NCBI RefSeq assembly: GCF_001854245.1
Contig: NZ_CP015381.1
Span: 646,001 to 710,000 of the forward strand
Direction of reading: 5' to 3'
From: Desulfococcus multivorans
Lineage (GTDB): Bacteria > Desulfobacterota > Desulfobacteria > Desulfobacterales > Desulfococcaceae
DNA: 64,000 nucleotides
Made by a program: the position numbers and the translations under genes. Shown here piece by piece: positions 17,282 through 26,294 of the stretch. The notes under the pieces were generated by a model, which was not told the origin of the DNA, ran no database searches, and saw only the letters and a list, made by a program, of their open reading frames with translations. Every line of letters begins with the position of its first letter. The first letter of the stretch is position 1.

Positions 17282-18156
17282 TCTATTTTGCGAAGAAAGT
17301 GATCAAGGATCTGAAGGGCAATCTCTTTCTCAATGCCGTTACCCTGACGAGCATTGCCTTGTCCGTTCTGATCTTCAGCGCCTTCAACCTCTTTTTTCTC
17401 AATGCCGGCGCTCTGGTGAACCGATGGGTCGAGGATACCCGGATTCTGGTCTACCTGAAGAAGGACTTGCCGGCGGAAGCCGTTGCGGGACTGGGAAAGA
17501 CCCTATCCGCCGTTCCCGACGTGAGGGAGGTCACGTTCGTGTCCCGAAAGCAAGCCCTCGAGCGCTTTCGAGTCCAGTTGGGAGAGCAGGCATCCCTGCT
17601 GGACGGCATTACGGAGAACCCGCTGCCGGACAGCTATGAGGTCCTGGTGGGGGTACGTTCCTGGAACTGGGATCACATCGATCCTATTGCGGAGAAAATC
17701 CGCGTGTTGGACGGTGTGGCGGAGGTCGAATACGGCCGGGAATGGCTGGGACGGTTTGTCAGCATCCTCGATCTGTTCCGATTGACCCTTTACGGCATGG
17801 GCGGCCTGTTTTTTACGGCGGTGGTATTTTTCGTGGCCAATACCATCCGGCTTGTTCTCTATTCCCGGCGGGAAGAGATCGAGATCATGCGGTTGGTCGG
17901 TGCATCGGAGCGGTTCATCAAATATCCTTTCTATGTCCAGAGTCTGCTGCTGGGGGCCGTGGGCGGCCTTGTGGGTATCGGGGTGTTGTTCGAACTCTAT
18001 CGGCTGTTGGTCGCCAATGTGGGAACGGTCGTGGTCTCGTCGTTATTCGAGATGCGCTTTCTGCCGGTCCAAACCCTTTTCATCATCCTTTTGGGAAGCG
18101 CACTTGTCGGGTGGTTGGGATGTTATATCTCCCTCAGAAAGTTCTTACGCTCCTGA
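17278..18156 (+). CDS. ftsX: Cell division protein FtsX
   Basis: Membrane partner of FtsE, 292 residues. One N-terminal helix (LTSIALSVLIFSAFNLFFL) precedes a large periplasmic loop (about residues 45-165), which should contact EnvC. Three C-terminal helices have the MacB/FtsX-type segment SRREEIEIMRLVGAS. ftsE, ftsX and the following envC-like gene overlap one another, so they are likely translated from one message. Confidence 0.93.
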   Translation: MIYFAKKVIKDLKGNLFLNAVTLTSIALSVLIFSAFNLFFLNAGALVNRWVEDTRILVYLKKDLPAEAVAGLGKTLSAVPDVREVTFVSRKQALERFRVQLGEQASLLDGITENPLPDSYEVLVGVRSWNWDHIDPIAEKIRVLDGVAEVEYGREWLGRFVSILDLFRLTLYGMGGLFFTAVVFFVANTIRLVLYSRREEIEIMRLVGASERFIKYPFYVQSLLLGAVGGLVGIGVLFELYRLLVANVGTVVVSSLFEMRFLPVQTLFIILLGSALVGWLGCYISLRKFLRS

Positions 18157-19343
18157 CCGCTGCGGGCATTCTGCCGATGGTCGCTCTTGCCGCCTGGGTT
18201 GTCCTCGCCGTAGGACATATGCCCGCGCACGGAGAGGAGGGGCCGCCGCGGAAACTGGAGCACCTCAAAGAGCGCCGCAGCGAAACGCAACAGCAGATGG
18301 AGGAGCGTCAAAGGGACATCCGAACCTTCAGCCGGGAGGAAAAGGACGTCATTGACAGCCTGAACGAAATCGATCTGTCCATTGACGCAGCACGCAAGCG
18401 TATTGCAGGAGCGCAAAAGGAGTTGCAGACGCTGGAGGATGAAATTTCAGGGGTTCTGGCAAAGTCCGAGAGCGTGAAAGCCGCGCTTCATGCCCGAAAA
18501 ACCCATGCGGACGAAAGAATGGTCAGCCTCTATAAGCTCAACCGCCTCGGTCGGATGCAGGTTCTGGCCGGAGCCGATTCCCTTACGGATTTTTTGAGGC
18601 GAAGAAACGCCCTGGCCCACATCCTGGAAGAGGATCGGGCGACCCTGGCGGATTACAAGGAACGCCGGACGGCCCTCTCTGAGTTGAGCGAACGCCTGGA
18701 CCGTCAAAGAGCCCGGCGGGCGACCGTGAAGGAAACGTACAGCCGGGAACTGGCGGATATGGAACACCGTCGAACTCAGAGGGCCGCTTTACTGCGGGAG
18801 ATTCGCGACCGGAAAGCCCTGAGAGAGGCAAGCCTGGCAGCCCTGCGGCGACAGGCTGCGGCGCTGGATGAAAAGATTGCGTCCTTTCGGATCGAAAAGC
18901 CGAAAAAAGCGCCTTCGACCGGTAATGCGCCGACGGGTTTCGCACGGTTAAAGGGCTTGCTTAAACTGCCGGTTGAAGGTAGAATTATAAGTTCTTTCGG
19001 GCCGTACCGAAATAAAGAATACGGTGTTATGAATTTCCAGAGCGGCATCGATATCCAGGCCGACAGAGGTGCGCCCATCCGTTCGGTCCATGGCGGGCGT
19101 GTCATTTTTTCGAACTGGTTCAAAGGGTACGGCAACATGATCATCATCGACCACGAGGACCATTACTACACACTTTATGCGCACGCCGAAGAGCTGTTCA
19201 AACGTAAGGGGGATCCCGTCCATGCGGACGAGGTGATCGGAACGGTCGGCGACAGCGGCGCCGTCGGCGATCCTGTCCTCCATTTTGAGGTGCGCCATCA
19301 TGGAAAACCGGTCGACCCTATGACGTGGTTGAACAAAGGATAA
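18120..19343 (+). CDS. envC: EnvC-like LytM-domain protein
   Basis: A 407-residue envelope protein: N-terminal membrane/signal helix (residues about 8-32), a long coiled coil (about 42-260) and a C-terminal LytM (M23) domain (about 285-405). D311 and H355 are present. However, the first zinc histidine of HxGxD is Q307, and the first histidine of the HxH motif is V386. The domain is therefore probably catalytically inactive, like E. coli EnvC, which activates amidases rather than cutting murein. The start overlaps ftsX by 37 bases. The partner amidase is not in this window. Confidence 0.87.
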   Translation: MLYLPQKVLTLLTAAGILPMVALAAWVVLAVGHMPAHGEEGPPRKLEHLKERRSETQQQMEERQRDIRTFSREEKDVIDSLNEIDLSIDAARKRIAGAQKELQTLEDEISGVLAKSESVKAALHARKTHADERMVSLYKLNRLGRMQVLAGADSLTDFLRRRNALAHILEEDRATLADYKERRTALSELSERLDRQRARRATVKETYSRELADMEHRRTQRAALLREIRDRKALREASLAALRRQAAALDEKIASFRIEKPKKAPSTGNAPTGFARLKGLLKLPVEGRIISSFGPYRNKEYGVMNFQSGIDIQADRGAPIRSVHGGRVIFSNWFKGYGNMIIIDHEDHYYTLYAHAEELFKRKGDPVHADEVIGTVGDSGAVGDPVLHFEVRHHGKPVDPMTWLNKG

Positions 19344-19360
19344 CACAAAGGAGTCAATCA

Positions 19361-20728
19361 ATGCCTCGATACACCAAACGGTTTGCCAAACCCTGTCTCA
19401 TCCTCTTCGTCATGATTTTTTCGTGGCTTGGATCGGTGGGATTCCCGGAACTGTCGGCCGGCGATGAGGAGACCTACAAGGGACTCAAAATATTTTCGGA
19501 CGTTATCGATCTTATCGAAAAGAACTATGTCGATCCCGTCGACAGCAAGGACTTGATCCAGAAGGCTATTCAAGGCATGGTCGGGAGCCTGGATCCGCAT
19601 TCCCAACTCCTTCCTCCTGAGGCCTTCGAGGAACTTCAGATCGATACCCGGGGGGAATTCGGCGGTATCGGTATCGTGATCACCATGCAGAAGGGGCTTC
19701 TGACCGTGATCTCCCCCATCGAGGGAACCCCTGCGTATAAGGCCGGAATCCGGGCAGGAGACGTCATTATCAAAGTCGACGGCGAGTCGACAAAGGATAT
19801 GATGCTCTGGGAGGCGGTCAAAAAGATGCGGGGCCCCAAGGGTGAATCGGTGGCCATCACCATCTTTCGGGAAGGGGAGGCGAACCCCATGGATTTTACG
19901 CTGGTCCGGGATATCATTCCCATCGAAAGCGTTCGCCACCTGGCCCTTCAGCCGGGATTCGGTTATATCCGCATCACCAATTTTCAGGAAAATACCACAG
20001 GCGATCTGACCGCCGCTCTTACGGATCTGGAAGGGGGGAAAACCCCTATGAAAGGGTTGGTGTTGGATTTGAGAGACAATCCCGGCGGGCTTCTCAACGA
20101 GGCCGTGGACGTATCGGATGTTTTCCTCGAAAAAGGTAATATCGTCTCCATCAAGGGGCGTCTCGAGAAGCACACCAAGAACTTCGACGCCAAACCCAAT
20201 CGAAACCGGCATGACTATCCCATCGTCGTCCTGATCAACGGCGGCAGCGCCAGCGCCTCCGAGATCGTGGCGGGCGCGCTGCAGGACCACCATCGAGCGG
20301 TGATTCTCGGGACCACCTCCTTTGGCAAGGGGTCCGTCCAGACGGTCGAATCCCTTCGGGACGGATACGGGCTCAAATTCACCATTGCCAGATACTACAC
20401 CCCCAGCGGGCGATCCATTCAAGCCCAGGGCATTGTGCCCGACATCGAGGTCAGGGAACGCCTGATCGCGGAAGACACCCTGGCGGAGAGCGAGCGGATG
20501 CTGAAGGAGAGAGACCTCAAAAATCATCTGGACGCCGAACCGTTCCCGGACATGTCGGTACCCGTCTCTCCTGAAAAGGACGCGAAAGAGAAAGAGTCCG
20601 GGAAAGAACAGAGTACAGAGAGCCGATACGGCCCTTTGGACCTCAAAGGCCTTCAAACCGACAACCAGGTGATGCGGGCTCTCGAAATCCTGAAGGGCTA
20701 CCAGATTCTGGCGGAAACCCGCGGATAG
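19361..20728 (+). CDS. ctpA: C-terminal processing protease (S41)
   Basis: Periplasmic or envelope serine protease of the CtpA/Prc family, 455 residues. N-terminal signal/anchor (CLILFVMIFSWLGSVGF), then a PDZ domain (about 95-175, GGIGIVI, GIRAGDVIIKVDG). The S41 catalytic core follows, with the Ser in GGSASASEIVAGAL and the Lys in TTSFGKGSVQT. A charged tail rich in Glu and Lys (about 385-425) follows. The start at 19361 has AAAGGAG seven bases upstream. It ends the ftsEX-envC-ctpA run. In many bacteria a Ctp protease lies beside envC-type genes and controls murein hydrolases. Confidence 0.94.
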   Translation: MPRYTKRFAKPCLILFVMIFSWLGSVGFPELSAGDEETYKGLKIFSDVIDLIEKNYVDPVDSKDLIQKAIQGMVGSLDPHSQLLPPEAFEELQIDTRGEFGGIGIVITMQKGLLTVISPIEGTPAYKAGIRAGDVIIKVDGESTKDMMLWEAVKKMRGPKGESVAITIFREGEANPMDFTLVRDIIPIESVRHLALQPGFGYIRITNFQENTTGDLTAALTDLEGGKTPMKGLVLDLRDNPGGLLNEAVDVSDVFLEKGNIVSIKGRLEKHTKNFDAKPNRNRHDYPIVVLINGGSASASEIVAGALQDHHRAVILGTTSFGKGSVQTVESLRDGYGLKFTIARYYTPSGRSIQAQGIVPDIEVRERLIAEDTLAESERMLKERDLKNHLDAEPFPDMSVPVSPEKDAKEKESGKEQSTESRYGPLDLKGLQTDNQVMRALEILKGYQILAETRG

Positions 20729-20773
20729 GATCCGGGAATCCGGGCGGTGTTTCCGCGCCCGGATCATCGCGTC

Positions 20774-20818
20774 GGGCCGGCAGGATCCCAAGAGGGGATC
20801 CTGCCGGCCCGTTTTTTT
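20774..20818 (+). terminator. Rho-independent terminator after ctpA
   Basis: A perfect 16-bp GC-rich stem (20774-20789 with 20795-20810), a five-base loop and seven T (20812-20818). It closes the ftsEX-envC-ctpA transcription unit. Confidence 0.93.
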
Positions 20819-20912
20819 CTTTACTACACTGTCAATCATGATTATGTTAAACAGTTATCTATAAAAAAGCATGGCAGCAACAGAGACCCAACCATATTCC
20901 GCGGAGCGAACT

Positions 20913-21275
20913 ATGAAAGATGAAACTATTGAGTATTTCAGGGAATTTCTAACCAGTCGGCTCCAGGAACTTCTGAATCGTGCAGACCATACCGTGACCG
21001 GGATGACGCATCAGAAAGAGAATTTTCCGGACCCGACGGATCGAGCGTCCCTCGAATCCGATCGCAATTTCATGCTTCGCATTCGTGACAGGGAAAACAA
21101 GCTTATCAAAAAGATCAAGAAGGCCCTGGATCGGATAGAGGACGGCACTTTCGGTATCTGTGAAAGCTGCGGGGAGGATATCTCCATCGAGCGTCTCAAG
21201 GCCCGGCCGGTGACCACCCTGTGTATCGAGTGCAAGACCCGCCAGGAGGCGATGGAGAAAGCACTTGGACTGTAA
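20913..21275 (+). CDS. dksA: DksA-type RNA polymerase-binding regulator
   Basis: A 120-residue TraR/DksA family protein that binds the RNA polymerase secondary channel and acts with ppGpp. The coiled-coil tip has the acidic D-x-x-D-x-A motif (D40, D43, A45). The C4 zinc finger is C83, C86, C104 and C107. The ATG at 20913 has a GCGGAG about seven bases upstream; an upstream ATG at 20871 lacks one. It begins a run with PHP phosphoesterase, rnc and a radical SAM gene, all overlapping or nearly so. Confidence 0.93.
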   Translation: MKDETIEYFREFLTSRLQELLNRADHTVTGMTHQKENFPDPTDRASLESDRNFMLRIRDRENKLIKKIKKALDRIEDGTFGICESCGEDISIERLKARPVTTLCIECKTRQEAMEKALGL

Positions 21276-21285
21276 GGGTGACGTC

Positions 21286-22173
21286 ATGGTGGATCTTCAT
21301 GTTCATTCCACGGCTTCGGACGGCACCCATACGCCTGCCGAGCTCATTTTACGGGCTGAAGCGATCGGATTGAAAGCCTTCGCCATCACGGACCACGATA
21401 CGGTAGCCGGTGCGAGAGCGGCGGCGGCGGCAGGCATCCCCGCATCGATGCACTTTTTCACGGGGGTCGAGATCAGTGCGGCGTTCCCCCGGTTCTACCC
21501 CGCCCGCGGCAGTTTCCACGTGTTGGGTTACGGTATGCGCCTTGACGACCCGGCAATGGAAAATGCCCTGGCCCTCCTTCGAACGGCGCGCAGGAACCGG
21601 AACCCCGACATGGTGGAGCGGCTGCGTAATCTGGGAATGGACATCTCCATGGACGAACTCCATGCCGATGCGGGAAATGTTCAGGTGGGAAGACCCCATA
21701 TCGCCAGGTTGATGATCCGCAAAGGATATGTCAAGACCTTTGACGAAGCTTTCGATCGGTACATCGGCGCCGGACGACCGGCCTATGTCGACAAATATCG
21801 CATCGAATGCGAAACGGCGATTGGTCTGATCCGTAATGCCGGCGGTATCGCGGTGCTGGCCCACCCGGGCCTTCTGCCCCCCGCGGACGGCCTTGACTTC
21901 GAGGAATTGGTGCGCGGATTGACCGACCTGGGCCTCGGGGGGATCGAGGTGTATTATCCGTCCCATTCTCCGGCGGAGACGGCCTTGTACCGGAAAACGG
22001 CGGAGCGTTTCGGCCTGGTCGCGACGGGAGGTACCGACTACCACGGGGCTATCTCGCCGGGCATCGATCTGGGCGTCGGTGACGGAACATTTTCGGTCCC
22101 CTGTGAAGTTCACGAAAAACTGTCCCGGGCGTTGGGGCGGATCTGCCGAGAGACGCTGCCGATCGAAAGATGA
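21286..22173 (+). CDS. PHP-domain phosphoesterase (RNase AM/TrpH-like)
   Basis: About 295 residues. The PHP metal motifs are visible in order: DLHVHSTASDG, ITDHDTV, the ligand Glu in TGVEISA, GRPHIA, LAHPGL and GGTDYHG. The best studied relatives (E. coli RNase AM/TrpH) are 5'-3' exonucleases that act on rRNA ends and pAp. This one is next to rnc, which suits an RNA-processing role, though that is inference. The start at 21286 sits just after the dksA stop; an in-frame ATG at 21265 would overlap it. Confidence 0.88.
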   Translation: MVDLHVHSTASDGTHTPAELILRAEAIGLKAFAITDHDTVAGARAAAAAGIPASMHFFTGVEISAAFPRFYPARGSFHVLGYGMRLDDPAMENALALLRTARRNRNPDMVERLRNLGMDISMDELHADAGNVQVGRPHIARLMIRKGYVKTFDEAFDRYIGAGRPAYVDKYRIECETAIGLIRNAGGIAVLAHPGLLPPADGLDFEELVRGLTDLGLGGIEVYYPSHSPAETALYRKTAERFGLVATGGTDYHGAISPGIDLGVGDGTFSVPCEVHEKLSRALGRICRETLPIER

Positions 22174-22886
22174 TGAAACTGTCAAAACTGGAATACAAGA
22201 TAGACTATCGGTTCAAGAATAAAGATCTGCTCGAGGAGGCCTGCCGGCACAGCTCTTTTGTCAATGAACAGCCGGAAACGCATACCCCGGGAATGTCCAT
22301 GAGAGACAACGAGCGCCTGGAGTTTCTGGGGGATGCCGTTCTCAACCTGGTGGTGGGGCATATGCTGATGGACCGGTATCCCGAGATGCCTGAAGGAGAT
22401 CTTTCCCGAATGCGTGCCCATCTCGTCAACGAGTCGGAGTTGGCGAGCGTGGCCAGGGAGATCGACCTGGGAGATTTTCTCTTGTTGGGCAAAGGCGAGA
22501 GCCAAAGCAACGGCCGGGAAAAGAAATCGATTCTGGCCGACGCCTTCGAGGCTGTCATCGCAGCCATTTATCTGGACGGCGGATTTGACGCGGCCTTCCA
22601 CTTTGTCCGGGGGCGGTTTTCCGCAAAGGTTCTGGGCACGACGGCGCCGGTGTCGAGGGCCGACTACAAAAGCCGTCTTCAGGAGATTGTTCAGACGACC
22701 CACAAGGTCATGCCGACCTATCAGGTGATTGGGGAAAGCGGTCCGGATCACGATAAAACCTTTGCCGTCAGGATCACGGTCTGCGACCTGGAGGCCGAGG
22801 GTGTCGGCAAGAGCAAAAAAACGGCTGAACAGGATGCGGCGCGGCGGATCTTGAAGCTGCTGGAAAATTGTTGTCCCCCGAGATGA
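22170..22886 (+). CDS. rnc: Ribonuclease III
   Basis: Double-strand RNA endonuclease for rRNA and mRNA processing, 238 residues. The catalytic signature NERLEFLGDAVL is present, with the second acidic site in LADAFEAVIAAIYLDGG. The C-terminal dsRNA-binding domain (about 160-230) has DYKSRLQE and the basic GKSKKTAEQDAA. Overlaps the PHP gene at its start and the radical SAM gene at its end. Confidence 0.96.
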   Translation: MMKLSKLEYKIDYRFKNKDLLEEACRHSSFVNEQPETHTPGMSMRDNERLEFLGDAVLNLVVGHMLMDRYPEMPEGDLSRMRAHLVNESELASVAREIDLGDFLLLGKGESQSNGREKKSILADAFEAVIAAIYLDGGFDAAFHFVRGRFSAKVLGTTAPVSRADYKSRLQEIVQTTHKVMPTYQVIGESGPDHDKTFAVRITVCDLEAEGVGKSKKTAEQDAARRILKLLENCCPPR

Positions 22887-23983
22887 TGTCAGAGAACACC
22901 GATCTTCCGTCCGCACCCCAAAAACCTTTCATCATCCCGGTTTTCCTTCCCCATGCCGGATGTCCTCACCGGTGCGCCTTCTGCAATCAATCGGAAATCA
23001 CCCAATCATCGGGCAGTGTCCCATCATCCGCGGCGGTGGGTTCGCGGATAGCGACTTTCCTGAACTACAAAGGCGGCGGTCGGGGAGAGGTTCAGGTCGC
23101 CTTTTACGGCGGAAATTTTCTCGGCCTTACCGTCTCGGAAATCCAGCGGCTGCTTGCGGCGACGGAACCGTTTTTCCGCGAGGGGTCCGTCCACGGGATT
23201 CGCTGTTCGACCCGACCGGATACGATAACCCCTGACCGCCTCGATCTCCTGTCGATGGTTCCCGTCAGTGCCGTCGAGCTCGGGGTTCAGTCCATGGATG
23301 ACCGCATATTGGCCCGGGTCCGCCGGGGCCACACGGCGGCGGATACCCGAGAGGCTGTTCGACAGCTGAAATCCCGCGGCCTGAAGGTCGGCCTTCAAAC
23401 GATGGTCGGTTTGCCCGGGGACACATCTGAAACCGCCATGGAAACCGCCCGGGCGATCGTCGATCTCGCACCGGACTTCGTTCGGATTTATCCCACGGTG
23501 GTGTTGAAAAACAGTCTTCTGGCCCATTGGTACCGCCAGGGTCGGTACGTTCCGCTTTCCATGGAAGAGGCCGTATCCCTCGTCGCTCACCTCCATGCCC
23601 TTTTTTCCCGGCACGGGATTCCGGTGATCCGCATGGGGCTTCAGGCATCCTCGACCCTGGACGACGCCGAGACGATCCTGGCAGGGCCCTATCATCCCGC
23701 CTTCGGACATCTGGTCCTGTCGAAGCTTTTTCTGTCCTGCGCCGTAAGGCTTCTGGACAAGGCGGTCCAACCTTCAGCCCCCGTGGCCATCCATGTGCAT
23801 CCCCGGAATATTTCGAAGATGCGGGGTCTTGGGAACAAGAATATTGAAATTTTAAAAGAACTGTTTCATATTGATACATTGGGGATCGTTCCCGACTCCG
23901 ACATGGCGATGACCGCCGTCAGGGCCGTGCAAGGCGGTTTCAGCGACGAGAGAGCCATCGACGATGAAGGGGTGGGGCAATGA
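22883..23983 (+). CDS. Radical SAM protein (Elp3-like domain)
   Basis: About 366 residues with a radical SAM core. The CxxxCxxC cluster ligands are C27, C31 and C34 (GCPHRCAFC), and YGGNFLG, SVELGVQS-like and MVGLPGDT motifs follow, as in the Elp3/MiaB-NifB region family. It lacks the acetyltransferase domain of true Elp3. A homologue next to rnc is common in deltaproteobacteria; its substrate is unknown to me. Two ATGs in tandem (22883, 22886) overlap the rnc stop. Confidence 0.85.
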   Translation: MMSENTDLPSAPQKPFIIPVFLPHAGCPHRCAFCNQSEITQSSGSVPSSAAVGSRIATFLNYKGGGRGEVQVAFYGGNFLGLTVSEIQRLLAATEPFFREGSVHGIRCSTRPDTITPDRLDLLSMVPVSAVELGVQSMDDRILARVRRGHTAADTREAVRQLKSRGLKVGLQTMVGLPGDTSETAMETARAIVDLAPDFVRIYPTVVLKNSLLAHWYRQGRYVPLSMEEAVSLVAHLHALFSRHGIPVIRMGLQASSTLDDAETILAGPYHPAFGHLVLSKLFLSCAVRLLDKAVQPSAPVAIHVHPRNISKMRGLGNKNIEILKELFHIDTLGIVPDSDMAMTAVRAVQGGFSDERAIDDEGVGQ

Positions 23984-24025
23984 CGATGCATTATATCCGG
24001 AATTTGGCGAACCTGGAGGGATGTC

Positions 24026-25000
24026 ATGTCAGAAAACAACAACTATGATCTGGTGATCGTCGGCGGAGGACCGGGGGGGTTGTCGGCCGGGATTTACGCC
24101 ATGCGTGCAGCCTTGAAAACAATCCTTGTGGAGAAGGGGCTTGCCGGCGGACAGGTGACCATGTCGGACGAGGTGGAAAACTACCCGGGATTTTCCCATA
24201 TCAGCGGTGCGGATCTCTCCATGAAATTTGCCGACCATGCCAGGGCTTGCGATCTGGAAACGGCCGCCGACGAGGTGACGGCCGTCGAGCCGGGTCTGGA
24301 ACACCACACGGTTCGGCTGGCATCGGGAACGGTGCTGAAGAGTCACGCGGTGATTCTCGCCACCGGGGGAACGCCCCGCAAACTGGCGATCCCCGGGGAG
24401 GATGATTATTACGGCAGGGGCGTTTCCTACTGTGCCGTCTGCGACGGTTTCTTTTTCAGAAACAAGACCGTCGTCGTCGTGGGCGGCGGGGATACGGCCA
24501 CGGAAGAGGCGCTTTATCTGGCCAAAATCGCCAAAAAGGTCTACATCGCCCACCGTCGGGATACATTCCGGGCCAGCATGATCCTCCAGCAGCGGGTCGA
24601 GGCCGACTGTAACATCGAGGTTCTCTGGAATACGGTTCTGACACGGATCAATGCCGACGACTCGGGGGTCCGCGGTGTCGGGCTGAAAGACTCCCGGACG
24701 GGAGAGACCCGTTCCATGGATGTGGACGGCGTGTTTATCTTCATCGGGTTCGACCCCAACAACGACCTCGTGCCGGCGGGCATAAAAAAGAATGCCGACG
24801 GCTACGTCGTTACCGACGAGAAATGTGAAACCCAGATTCCCGGTATTTTCGCCATCGGGGATCTCCGGGAAAAGTATGCCCGTCAGATCGTCGTGTCGGC
24901 CGCGGACGGTTGCATTGCAGCCCTGGCGGCGGCTCATTTCGTCGAGACGCGGCGCTCCGTTCCGGATACCTGTGAAATTCCCGCGGATCTGCTCGAGTGA
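24026..25000 (+). CDS. trxB: Thioredoxin reductase
   Basis: NADPH-dependent flavoprotein, 324 residues. FAD-binding GGGPGGLSAG, redox-active C136/C139 in SYCAVCDG, NADPH-binding VVVGGGDTATEEAL and the C-terminal FAIGDLREKYARQIV are all present. GGAGGG lies six bases before the start. No thioredoxin gene is adjacent; a Tpx peroxidase that would use thioredoxin lies 0.7 kb downstream. Confidence 0.95.
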   Translation: MSENNNYDLVIVGGGPGGLSAGIYAMRAALKTILVEKGLAGGQVTMSDEVENYPGFSHISGADLSMKFADHARACDLETAADEVTAVEPGLEHHTVRLASGTVLKSHAVILATGGTPRKLAIPGEDDYYGRGVSYCAVCDGFFFRNKTVVVVGGGDTATEEALYLAKIAKKVYIAHRRDTFRASMILQQRVEADCNIEVLWNTVLTRINADDSGVRGVGLKDSRTGETRSMDVDGVFIFIGFDPNNDLVPAGIKKNADGYVVTDEKCETQIPGIFAIGDLREKYARQIVVSAADGCIAALAAAHFVETRRSVPDTCEIPADLLE

Positions 25001-25110
25001 CGTGACACGCTTTCCCGGGTGAGCGGTTGTACCCGAACGTCGGGATACCCGCGATCGGATGATTTGGGTTTGACATCCCATTGACGGCTCATTATGATTC
25101 TTTTTATCAT

Positions 25111-25169
25111 CTCAACTTTCGACTTTCATGATGGTAACCGGCACCGGCCTATGAAAGTCGAAAGTTGAG
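25111..25169. repeat. Palindromic intergenic repeat, copy 2
   Basis: A perfect 19-bp inverted repeat (25111-25129 with 25151-25169) around 21 bases. It matches the copy at 6694-6747 in both arms and most of the centre. Confidence 0.8.
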
Positions 25170-25275
25170 TTATCATGTCGACGAATGCCGGAAATCCCGA
25201 TCACAGCGCGTCGCAAAGCATCGGGGCTCCGTATTCGATCCTTACGACAACACTCTTGCAACACGGGGACGCGGG

Positions 25276-25737
25276 ATGCTGATATACGATGATATTTATT
25301 CCTGGGAGGGATGGGGCGGACGATTGAAGCTCGGCAGCGGCCAATGTCGACTGAGAATATTCGATCTCGACAAGGACGGCGGGCGTCGGATTGCCCACTT
25401 GAAGCCCATCATCGTTGTTGTTTCGGATATTCCCCGTGAACCCTCGTGGACTCCGAACCAGATGTCGGTCAAGAGCTGCGCCAGCCATATCGCTACCAAG
25501 GTGGTTCGGGAATTCGGTATCGACCCCGAGCGGATGGTCTGGGTCGAATACTACGAAGCACCCTCCAAAGACGAGAATCTTCGCTATCCCGGCAGCGATC
25601 GTTTCGACGAAGCCGTGTTTGTCTGGCGGGAGGAAGGCGCCCTCCAGGGCGGATGGAAACCCTTGTCTCCCGCGTTGACGGACCTGGTCAGGAAACTGTT
25701 GGCGGATGCCGCCGACCTAACGGAAAGAGAGGCCTGA
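25276..25737 (+). CDS. Conserved-looking hypothetical protein
   Basis: A 153-residue soluble protein beginning LIYDDIYSWEGWGGRLKLGSG, with no membrane segment, signal or cysteine cluster. It contains many Trp, Asp and Arg and a region (VVSDIPREPSWTPNQMSVKSC) that may be structured. I do not recognise a family. The ATG at 25276 was chosen over an upstream in-frame ATG (25165) that would start inside the palindromic repeat. The gene stops one base before tpx, so the two may be cotranscribed. Confidence 0.65.
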   Translation: MLIYDDIYSWEGWGGRLKLGSGQCRLRIFDLDKDGGRRIAHLKPIIVVVSDIPREPSWTPNQMSVKSCASHIATKVVREFGIDPERMVWVEYYEAPSKDENLRYPGSDRFDEAVFVWREEGALQGGWKPLSPALTDLVRKLLADAADLTEREA

Positions 25738-25738
25738 T

Positions 25739-26254
25739 ATGGAAGAACGTAGCGGTATCGTGACCATGAAGGGAAATCCCGTAACCCTCCTGGGAAGGGA
25801 GATCAAGGCAGGCGACCCTGCACCGGATGTCGAACTGACGGCCACGGATCTTTCGTCCGTCAAGCTTTCCGCATACAGAGGGAAAGTGTGTGTCATCTCT
25901 TCGGTGCCTTCCCTCGACACGCCCGTATGCGACATGGAGACGCGCCGTTTCAACACGGAAGCCGCAGCCCTGGGGGAAGACGTGGCGATGCTCACCGTCA
26001 GCATGGACCTTCCCTTTGCCCAGAGCCGCTGGTGCGGCGCCGCCGGCGTCGATCGGGTGGTGACCCTCTCCGACCACCGGACGGCGGAGTTCGGTCTGGC
26101 CTACGGTGTCCTGATCAAGGGCATCCGGCTTCTGGCCAGGGCTGTTTTCGTCGTGGACCGGGAAGGGGTGGTCCGCTATGTCGAGACCGTGGGTGAGATC
26201 GCCGATGAACCCGATTATGCGGCGGCCGTCGCCGCCGTCAGGAAACTGGTATAG
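25739..26254 (+). CDS. tpx: Thiol peroxidase
   Basis: Atypical 2-Cys peroxiredoxin that reduces lipid and hydrogen peroxides using thioredoxin, 171 residues. The peroxidatic cysteine is C64 in SLDTPVCDMETRRF and the resolving cysteine is C99 in RWCGAAG. Both match the Tpx pattern. Nearby trxB gives a consistent electron source. Confidence 0.94.
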   Translation: MEERSGIVTMKGNPVTLLGREIKAGDPAPDVELTATDLSSVKLSAYRGKVCVISSVPSLDTPVCDMETRRFNTEAAALGEDVAMLTVSMDLPFAQSRWCGAAGVDRVVTLSDHRTAEFGLAYGVLIKGIRLLARAVFVVDREGVVRYVETVGEIADEPDYAAAVAAVRKLV

Positions 26255-26294
26255 GCGCATTGTGCGGATCGACCCGGCAGAGGAGAGGAAAATC

